Assembly: GCA_002316835.1 (NCBI GenBank)
Contig: DCEG01000085.1
Coordinates: 924-21,550, forward strand
DNA: 20,627 nt
Direction: 5' to 3'
DNA from: Bacteroidales bacterium UBA1035
GTDB lineage: Bacteria; Bacteroidota; Bacteroidia; Bacteroidales; Dysgonomonadaceae
In this document: positions 14,677 to 20,627 of the stretch, one piece after another
How the letters are laid out: every line of letters starts with the position of its first letter
Numbering within the stretch: the first letter of the stretch is position 1
Made by a program: the position numbers and the translations under genes
The notes under the pieces: generated by a model
What the model was told of the DNA's origin: nothing
Databases searched by the model: none
What the model saw: the letters and a program-made list of their open reading frames with translations, nothing else

Positions 14677-16668
14677 ATGAAAACATCTGTCTTTTGTAAA
14701 TTGTCTTTTGTATTTTTTATTTTCTTTTCTATCAACGGAGAAGATGCTCAATGCCAGGAAAAATTTAAGTTTGGAAAAGTTTCTATAGAGGAACTGGAAA
14801 TGAAAAGCTATGCAAATGACACATCAGCCAATGCTGTAGTACTCTATGAGGAAGGATATACCAGTTTTTTCTTCACTGACGACTTTGTCCTTCAGACTGA
14901 GATTACAGAAAGAATTAAAATATTAAAACAGGAAGGGGTTGAACTTGCCACTATAAGCGCTCAATATTACGTACAAGGTCCGAAGAAAGAGAGAATATCT
15001 GACATAGAGGCATGGGCTTATAATTTGGAGAATGGTAATATAGAAAAAACCAAACTCGATAAGAAATTCATCTTTGACGAAAAGATTAACGACAATGTCT
15101 ATCAGGTCAAATTTGCCATTCCAAATGTAAAAGCAGGCTCTGTAATTGAATACAAATACAAAAGAATATCTCCGTTTTATTACAACATACCCGAATGGTA
15201 TTTCCAGCGAACCTCAATACCGGTTATTTTTAGCCGGTATGAAGCTATTATACCTGAATATTTTATTTACAAAATTGACACAAAAGGTTATGAACAAATA
15301 AAAGCTGAAGAAAAACAAATTAACCAAACAATCAGTATTGTTCAAGGAGGTGAAAGTATAAGAGTACCGCATACAGCCCGAAATTTAGTTCTGACTGCGG
15401 AAAATTTACCTGCTATGAAAGACGATAACTATGTTTGGAATGTAAGAGACTATATGTCAAGCGTAGTATTTGAGTTGGCTGCCACCAATTTTCCGGGAAG
15501 TCTTTACAAATCCTACTCATTATCTTGGGAAGATATTGAGAAAACATTGCAGGCAAACTCTGAATTTGTTAGAAGCTTTACAAAAAAAACTTCTATAAAT
15601 GAGGATATTAAACAATTTGAAAATATTGCAGATGAAAAAAGTAAAATCGAAGCGATATACAGTTACGTAAAAGATAAGGTGAGATGGAATGGTGAATATG
15701 CTTTTTATGACAATGCTTCAGATGCACTAAAAAGTGGAGTAGGCAATAATGTTCAGATCAACGGGCTTATTATCAGTGCACTGAACAGCTCCGGCATCAA
15801 ATCATATCCTGTGATGCTTAGACGCAGGTCTCAGGGAAGGTTGCCTATAGCTATGCCTTCTTTAGAAAAGCTGACAACATTTATTGTTGCGGCAGAAACA
15901 AAGGATGGAACCGTTTATTATCTTGATGGCTCGGCTACACGCGGAGGATTAAATATGCTTTCCTCAGACTTATTGGTGGATCAGGCCCGTACGTTTAACT
16001 TAAAAGAAAACGGTAAATGGGTAGATCTTACAGAACTGACTCAGAACCAGACAGTAATAAGCAATAGTGCAAAACTGACTTCTGATGGCTCTCTGGAGTG
16101 TAAAATAGAAGCTTCATACAGGAACCAACCAGCTTATGATTTAAAAAACCATTTATTCAATCTGAAAGATTCGACAGAGTACATCGAAAAATTTCAAAGT
16201 GAAAATAATGTTGAGGTAGTGAATTATTCTGTTAAAGGACACGATAATAACCTGTCAACATTGGTTAGAGAAACAATTTTCATTAAAAAAGAAGATTTGT
16301 CGCGAGGTGATTTCATCTATCTCAACCCACTTATTATTCCTCACACTACAAAAAACTCATTCACACAATCAGAAAGAAAATTACCAATAGAATTTGAATA
16401 TCCTCAATCTTTTCAAATAATAACGTCTATTGAAATTCCTGAAGATTATGTAATTGAAGAACTGCCCAAGTCAGGTAAAACTGCTCTCGATCAAAATGCG
16501 GCAACATTCAGCTATGCAATAACAGGGAGCGGAAACATAATACAGTTGAATTACCGGTTTAATCTTAACGAAATTCTTTTCCCATTTTCGAGTTACGAAA
16601 CGTTAAAGGAATTCTGGGGACTTCTGACTACAAAAAACAATGAAATGATTGTTTTAAAGAAAAAATAA
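14677..16668 (+). CDS. Secreted DUF3857/transglutaminase-like protein, catalytic residues lost
   Basis: A 663-residue protein with a signal peptide (hydrophobic 9-18, probable cleavage near Cys26) and hence likely periplasmic. An N-terminal DUF3857 beta domain (about 60-225, with I-E-Y-K-Y-K at 157-162) is followed by a transglutaminase-like core (about 315-430) and a C-terminal beta domain (about 455-660). In relatives the core reads G-D-C-K and N-H; here residues 356-359 are G-N-N-V, so Asn358 replaces the catalytic Cys, and Phe402 stands at the His position, while Asp417 in Y-Y-L-D is kept. It is therefore probably not an enzyme; a binding or scaffold role is inference. The start was set at ATG 14677 rather than the in-frame TTG at 14665 because the signal peptide begins there. 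The next paralogue starts 13 bp downstream. Confidence 0.8.
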   Translation: MKTSVFCKLSFVFFIFFSINGEDAQCQEKFKFGKVSIEELEMKSYANDTSANAVVLYEEGYTSFFFTDDFVLQTEITERIKILKQEGVELATISAQYYVQGPKKERISDIEAWAYNLENGNIEKTKLDKKFIFDEKINDNVYQVKFAIPNVKAGSVIEYKYKRISPFYYNIPEWYFQRTSIPVIFSRYEAIIPEYFIYKIDTKGYEQIKAEEKQINQTISIVQGGESIRVPHTARNLVLTAENLPAMKDDNYVWNVRDYMSSVVFELAATNFPGSLYKSYSLSWEDIEKTLQANSEFVRSFTKKTSINEDIKQFENIADEKSKIEAIYSYVKDKVRWNGEYAFYDNASDALKSGVGNNVQINGLIISALNSSGIKSYPVMLRRRSQGRLPIAMPSLEKLTTFIVAAETKDGTVYYLDGSATRGGLNMLSSDLLVDQARTFNLKENGKWVDLTELTQNQTVISNSAKLTSDGSLECKIEASYRNQPAYDLKNHLFNLKDSTEYIEKFQSENNVEVVNYSVKGHDNNLSTLVRETIFIKKEDLSRGDFIYLNPLIIPHTTKNSFTQSERKLPIEFEYPQSFQIITSIEIPEDYVIEELPKSGKTALDQNAATFSYAITGSGNIIQLNYRFNLNEILFPFSSYETLKEFWGLLTTKNNEMIVLKKK

Positions 16669-16681
16669 CAGAACACTTGCT

Positions 16682-18589
16682 ATGAATAAAAAAATATTTG
16701 TTCTTTTTATATTCTTGATGATCTGCCTGCTTTCTTATGCATCAAAAGAACGGGCAGATCTGGCATTCTCTTCTATTCCTGAATCACTAACAAAAGACGC
16801 CTTCGCGGTAGTAAGAAATCATGTTATTGATTTTGAGTATACTTCTCCTTTAAAAGGAATAGAAAAAAATCTCAAGGAATTTACCATACTCAGTGAAAAA
16901 GGGTTAGAAAATGCTCATTTTTCGGTTTACGGTGACAAATTCAGAAAACTAAAAAAATTTTCTGCAACAATGTACGATAAGGATGGCAACGAATTGAAAA
17001 AATTTAAAATATCAGATGTAAAATCTACCGAATGGTCATCGGAACTGGCAACTGACAATCTTTTGTATTATTTTGAGTGTCAGGCTCCCGCCTTCCCTTT
17101 CTCTATTTCTTATGAATACGAGATAGAGTGGAGTAAGGGAATTCTTAATTTTCCAGTTTTTGCACCTCAGTTCAACTCAGATCTATCCGTTCAGAAAGCT
17201 TCTTACACCTTAAAAGTGCCTGCTGGAACTGAAATTCTTTTTGAAGGCAATTCTTTTATACCAACACCGGAGAAGAAGAATGAAAACGGTTTCGATGTTT
17301 TACAGTGGAAGCTATACGATTTAAAACCGGTAACTGAAGAACCTTACTCACCAGATGTGGAAGAGTTGATACCGCTGCTCTACACAATGCCCAAAACCTT
17401 TACTTTTGACGGACAAGACGGTTCATTTGAAACCATAAACAACATTGGAGAATTTCAAAATAAATTGAATGATACACGAAACAATTTACCGGAAGATGTA
17501 AAACAGAAAATCATCGATCTGACCCGGAACGCAAAGTCCAACAAAGAAAAAGTAAAAATTCTGTATGATTTCCTGGGTCAGACTACCAGATATGAAAGCA
17601 TTCAGCTCGGTATAGGAGGTTTTCAGCCGGCAACATCGGGCGAAGTTAGTAAGATGGCGTTCGGAGATTGCAAAGGGTTATCCTTTTACCTTAAATCGAT
17701 GCTCGAAGCTGTTGGTATAGAGTCGGATTACACCATAATCCGATCCGATTTAAACACAAAAACACTTCAAAAAAACTTCACCAGTTACCTGCGCACAAAC
17801 CACATTATTCTTCGTGTGCCTTTAACCAACGACACGTTGTGGCTGGAATGCACAAATACTAAAGTACCGTTTGGATATGTACATGAAAACATTTCGGGAC
17901 ATAATGCCATTGCCGCAGTCCCGGGCGGAGGAGAATTCGTGAAACTTCCCGATTATCCCGATAAAGAGAATTTATCGGAGAACGAGGTAACTATAACCTT
18001 CGATCCGTCTGCAGAAACACGCATAAAAGTAAAAAACACCAATCACCTGAAGAAATACGAAGACGTTTTGGGTTTAACTACACTCAAGAGTAATGAACAA
18101 ATAGATCATGTAAGAAGAAATATCAATTTACAAAATGCATCGGTTTCGCAATTAAAGATTGAAGAGGACAAATCAGAAAAGCCGTCCATTAATTTAGAGT
18201 ACAATGTAACATCAGCGTATGGAACCAAAACCGGAAACAGATACTTCGTTCCTATAAACATATTTCGCAACAATAAAAACAGTTTAGCCAAAACAAACAG
18301 AAAATATGATATTGTAATCTCTAACGGATGGCAGCAAACGGATAATATTAAAATTATTCTACCCGAAGGCTATGAAATAGAATATTTGCCAAAACCGGTT
18401 GTTATCGATTCCCCGTTTGGGGCAATAGAATCGGAAGTGAAAACTGACGGAGAAAACACCATACTCATAAATCAACGTTTATTGATGAAAAGTGGTAGCT
18501 GGGACGTTAAAACTTACGATGATTTTTATAATTTTATGAATAAAATAGCATCGACTTATAAAGAAGATATTGTATTGAAAAAAATATAA
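16682..18589 (+). CDS. Secreted DUF3857/transglutaminase-like protein, catalytic residues kept
   Basis: A 635-residue paralogue of the preceding protein, with a signal peptide cleaved at about S-Y-A20. DUF3857 domain (about 40-220, with I-S-Y-E-Y-E-I-E-W at 142-150), a transglutaminase-like core (about 285-400) and a C-terminal beta domain. The core keeps G-D-C-K with Cys330 and N-H with His374; the third residue is Glu389 in L-W-L-E-C where relatives more often have Asp. It may act as a cysteine peptidase, amidase or transglutaminase in the periplasm; the substrate is unknown. It is tightly packed in the operon: 13 bp after the inactive-looking paralogue and 5 bp before the esterase gene, which suggests joint production of all three. 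Confidence 0.8.
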   Translation: MNKKIFVLFIFLMICLLSYASKERADLAFSSIPESLTKDAFAVVRNHVIDFEYTSPLKGIEKNLKEFTILSEKGLENAHFSVYGDKFRKLKKFSATMYDKDGNELKKFKISDVKSTEWSSELATDNLLYYFECQAPAFPFSISYEYEIEWSKGILNFPVFAPQFNSDLSVQKASYTLKVPAGTEILFEGNSFIPTPEKKNENGFDVLQWKLYDLKPVTEEPYSPDVEELIPLLYTMPKTFTFDGQDGSFETINNIGEFQNKLNDTRNNLPEDVKQKIIDLTRNAKSNKEKVKILYDFLGQTTRYESIQLGIGGFQPATSGEVSKMAFGDCKGLSFYLKSMLEAVGIESDYTIIRSDLNTKTLQKNFTSYLRTNHIILRVPLTNDTLWLECTNTKVPFGYVHENISGHNAIAAVPGGGEFVKLPDYPDKENLSENEVTITFDPSAETRIKVKNTNHLKKYEDVLGLTTLKSNEQIDHVRRNINLQNASVSQLKIEEDKSEKPSINLEYNVTSAYGTKTGNRYFVPINIFRNNKNSLAKTNRKYDIVISNGWQQTDNIKIILPEGYEIEYLPKPVVIDSPFGAIESEVKTDGENTILINQRLLMKSGSWDVKTYDDFYNFMNKIASTYKEDIVLKKI

Positions 18590-18594
18590 GGAAT

Positions 18595-20550
18595 ATGAAA
18601 TCAAATTATCAATTAAAGGCTATTTGCCTATCGATATTTATGCTGGCCTGTACAGTAGCTTATACACAAGTCAGCCTTCCAGCCATGTTCTCGGACAATA
18701 TGGTTCTGCAGCAAAAAACTAATGCACCCATTTGGGGAAAAGCCGGGTCAAACAAAAATGTGAAGATCGTTACGTCGTGGGACAAGCAAACCTATGATGT
18801 AAAAGCAGATGAAAAAGGGAAATGGAAAGCTACCGTAAAAACTCCCACAGCAGGTGGTCCATACGAAATAACCATTTCGGAAAAAAATACTATCCGGTTA
18901 AAAAACATACTGATAGGCGAAGTATGGATTTGTTCGGGACAATCGAATATGGAAATGCCGTTGGCAGGATGGGGAAAGATCTTCAACTACGAAAAGGAGA
19001 TCGCCGAAGCCAATTATCCGAACATTCGGTTATTACAAGCAAAAAGGACAACAAGCACTTATCCGTTGGATGATGTTGCACTCGATTCTGATGGCTGGCA
19101 ACCTTGTTCACCTGCAACTATTGAGAACTTTTCGGCTACCGCTTATTTCTTCGGACGCGATTTGTATCAAAACCTGAATGTTCCGATTGGACTTATTCAC
19201 ACTTCGTGGGGCGGTACTGTGGCTGAAGCATGGGCAAGCGCTGAGTCACTAAATATGATGCCCGAGTTCCGGGAACCTGTTGCTGAGTTCAGTAAAATGC
19301 CACAGGAAACAAATCAAAAAGACTGGATGACACAAGTTAATGAGAAAGATTTCGGAATCAGGAATAATGTTGCAGTCGCTGCACAGAAAAACTTCAACGA
19401 TTCGGACTGGAAAACTGCTATAGTTCCGGGGTTATGGGAAGAGGGGGATTTGCCCGATACCGACGGGCTTGTGTGGTTCAGAAAAACTATCGATATCCCC
19501 GATAATTGGGTAGGAAACAATCTCACACTCTCTCTTGGAGCAATTGACGATAGCGACATTACCTACTTCAACGGTACTCAAATCGGGGCAACCGATGGTT
19601 ATGCTACCGAGCGAAGGTACATTATCCCGGCCCGGTTAGTAAAAAAAGGAAATGCTGTTATTGCCGTTCGTGTTACCGATACCGGGGGTGGCGGCGGTTT
19701 TCACGGTGATCCGGTTAAAATGTATATTGCTCCCCAAAACAAAGAAACTCTTCGGGAAAATCTGGATGGAGAATGGAAATATAAATTGGCAGTTAATTTG
19801 AAGAATGTAAATACCAACCTGCAAAACAGGCCTACCAGTCTTTACAATGCCATGATAGCTCCTTTTATTCCTTACACGATAAAGGGCGCCATCTGGTATC
19901 AGGGTGAGTCCAACGCGGGCAGAGCGTATCAGTATAGAACACTTTTTCCGTTGATGATAAACGATTGGCGTACGAAATGGGGTTATGATTTTCCGTTTTA
20001 TTTTGTTCAGTTGGCTAATTTTATGCAGGTGAAAGATGAGCCGGCAGAATCTGCCTGGGCTGAACTCCGCGAAGCTCAGTTTCAAACACTCCGCCTCAAC
20101 AATACAGGAATGGCAACCATTATCGATATAGGCGATGCCGTTGATATTCATCCCAAAAACAAGCAAGATGTTGGTAAACGACTGGCATTACAGGCTCGTG
20201 AAAAAACATATGGACAAGATATCGTTGGATCAGGACCAATTTATGAATCGTATAAAATTGAGAATGGAAAAATCCGAATATATTTTAAGCCGAATAAATC
20301 GAAACTTGTTGCTAAAGATGGCGACTTAAAAGGTTTTTCTATTGCCGGACCCGATAAGAAATTCTATTGGGCAGATGCTAAAATAGACGGTAACGAAATT
20401 GTAGTCAGCTCTCCCAATGTGAAATTCCCCATCGCCGTTCGCTATGCCTGGGCGGATAATCCGGTTTGCAACCTGTACAACGGAGCCAGGCTTCCCGCAT
20501 CACCATTCCGCACGGATGACTGGGCGGGAACGACGATAAATAATAAGTAA
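18595..20550 (+). CDS. Secreted sialate O-acetylesterase-like SGNH hydrolase with inserted beta domain
   Basis: A 651-residue exported protein (signal peptide ending about A-Y-T24) of the sialate 9-O-acetylesterase/SASA family, which removes O-acetyl groups from sialic acid or other acetylated sugars. Order: N-terminal beta domain (about 26-105), first half of the SGNH fold with G-E-V-W-I-C-S-G-Q-S-N (108-118, nucleophile Ser117) and S-W-G-G-T (204-208), an inserted jelly-roll-like domain (about 250-385; W-F-R-K-T-I at 294-299, Y-F-N-G-T at 324-328), then the second half with W-Y-Q-G-E-S-N (434-440) and the catalytic D-I-H-P (517-520). A C-terminal beta part follows. All catalytic residues are present. 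No sialidase or Nan genes are nearby, so xylan or other acetyl-glycan substrates are possible. Last gene of the operon. Confidence 0.88.
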   Translation: MKSNYQLKAICLSIFMLACTVAYTQVSLPAMFSDNMVLQQKTNAPIWGKAGSNKNVKIVTSWDKQTYDVKADEKGKWKATVKTPTAGGPYEITISEKNTIRLKNILIGEVWICSGQSNMEMPLAGWGKIFNYEKEIAEANYPNIRLLQAKRTTSTYPLDDVALDSDGWQPCSPATIENFSATAYFFGRDLYQNLNVPIGLIHTSWGGTVAEAWASAESLNMMPEFREPVAEFSKMPQETNQKDWMTQVNEKDFGIRNNVAVAAQKNFNDSDWKTAIVPGLWEEGDLPDTDGLVWFRKTIDIPDNWVGNNLTLSLGAIDDSDITYFNGTQIGATDGYATERRYIIPARLVKKGNAVIAVRVTDTGGGGGFHGDPVKMYIAPQNKETLRENLDGEWKYKLAVNLKNVNTNLQNRPTSLYNAMIAPFIPYTIKGAIWYQGESNAGRAYQYRTLFPLMINDWRTKWGYDFPFYFVQLANFMQVKDEPAESAWAELREAQFQTLRLNNTGMATIIDIGDAVDIHPKNKQDVGKRLALQAREKTYGQDIVGSGPIYESYKIENGKIRIYFKPNKSKLVAKDGDLKGFSIAGPDKKFYWADAKIDGNEIVVSSPNVKFPIAVRYAWADNPVCNLYNGARLPASPFRTDDWAGTTINNK

Positions 20551-20553
20551 AAT

Positions 20554-20582
20554 AAAAAAGCCGCTGATTTGCGGCTTTTTTT
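20554..20582. terminator. Bidirectional terminator between the esterase operon and tRNA-Arg
   Basis: An 11-bp stem (six A-T pairs plus GCCGC/GCGGC) with a 6-nt loop (20565-20570), ending in seven T on the plus strand and, read from the tRNA side, six T on the minus strand. It can stop both convergent transcripts. Confidence 0.88.
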
Positions 20583-20583
20583 G

Positions 20584-20627
20584 TGATCAGGAAGGGATTC
20601 GAACCCTTGACCCACAGCTTAGAAGGC
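20584..20627 (-). tRNA. tRNA-Arg (anticodon TCT), 3' part only
   Basis: Read on the minus strand, from the window edge inwards: the end of the 5' anticodon stem (20626-20627), the 7-nt anticodon loop (20619-20625) with TCT at 20621-20623, the 3' anticodon stem, a 5-nt variable loop (20609-20613), a perfect 5-bp T stem (AAGGG/CCCTT) with TTCGAAT loop (20592-20608), the 3' acceptor strand CCTGATC (20585-20591) and discriminator A (20584). It reads AGA codons. CCA is not encoded; the next bases are CAAAA, so CCA must be added by nucleotidyltransferase. The 5' half is outside the window. Confidence 0.9.

Noticed and set aside
19636..20166. 176-residue open frame on the minus strand opposite the esterase
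   Set aside because: Antisense shadow of conserved esterase motifs; no promoter or family resemblance.
20584..20627. tRNA-Arg 3' end as a possible integration (att) site
   Set aside because: No integrase or repeated copy of the tRNA end is present in the window.

Overview
The window is an ordinary-looking chromosomal segment of a Bacteroidota bacterium, most likely order Bacteroidales. Three things point there: every recognisable protein is of the Bacteroidetes type; clear promoters carry the Bacteroidetes -7 box TAnnTTTG rather than a sigma-70 -10; and Shine-Dalgarno sequences are largely absent. Base composition is moderately AT-rich. No transposase, integrase, phage gene or CRISPR array was seen. 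Genus cannot be fixed from the sequence alone.

Layout, left to right. (1) Positions 1-1316, plus strand: the 3' part of an enoyl-ACP reductase gene (fabI), its terminator, then a YciO/YrdC/Sua5-family gene whose promoter lies inside and just after that terminator. (2) 1390-3480, plus: a lipoprotein S41 protease with three N-terminal repeats. It ends at a perfect 36-bp palindrome shared with the convergent unit. (3) 3527-6979, minus: GH29 alpha-fucosidase, an ArsC/Spx-family thioredoxin-fold protein (overlapping ATGA) and a DusB-like tRNA-dihydrouridine synthase. A hairpin-forming repeat-like sequence fills the whole gap before dusB. (4) 7078-11481, minus: DNA primase dnaG, then the ATPase and permease of a NatAB-like ABC exporter. 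(5) 11593-12612, plus: branched-chain aminotransferase ilvE with a strong terminator. (6) 12725-13201, minus: a stand-alone CYTH protein. (7) 13315-14343, plus: an arginase/formimidoylglutamase-family enzyme, followed by a 333-bp gap with a nested hairpin and a possible minus-strand small RNA. (8) 14677-20550, plus: a tight three-gene operon of two secreted DUF3857/transglutaminase-like proteins and a secreted sialate O-acetylesterase. A bidirectional terminator then separates it from a convergent tRNA-Arg(TCT) that runs off the right edge.

Most genes are core or housekeeping functions: fatty acid synthesis, tRNA modification, replication priming and branched-chain amino acid metabolism. The envelope and glycan genes (surface protease, fucosidase, sialate esterase) fit a glycan- or peptide-using lifestyle. 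No SusC/SusD pair is present, so this is not a classical polysaccharide utilisation locus. The least explained part is the transglutaminase-like pair: the first member has lost its catalytic Cys and His, the second keeps them, and both are locked in one operon with the esterase. No obviously new defence or mobile system was found.
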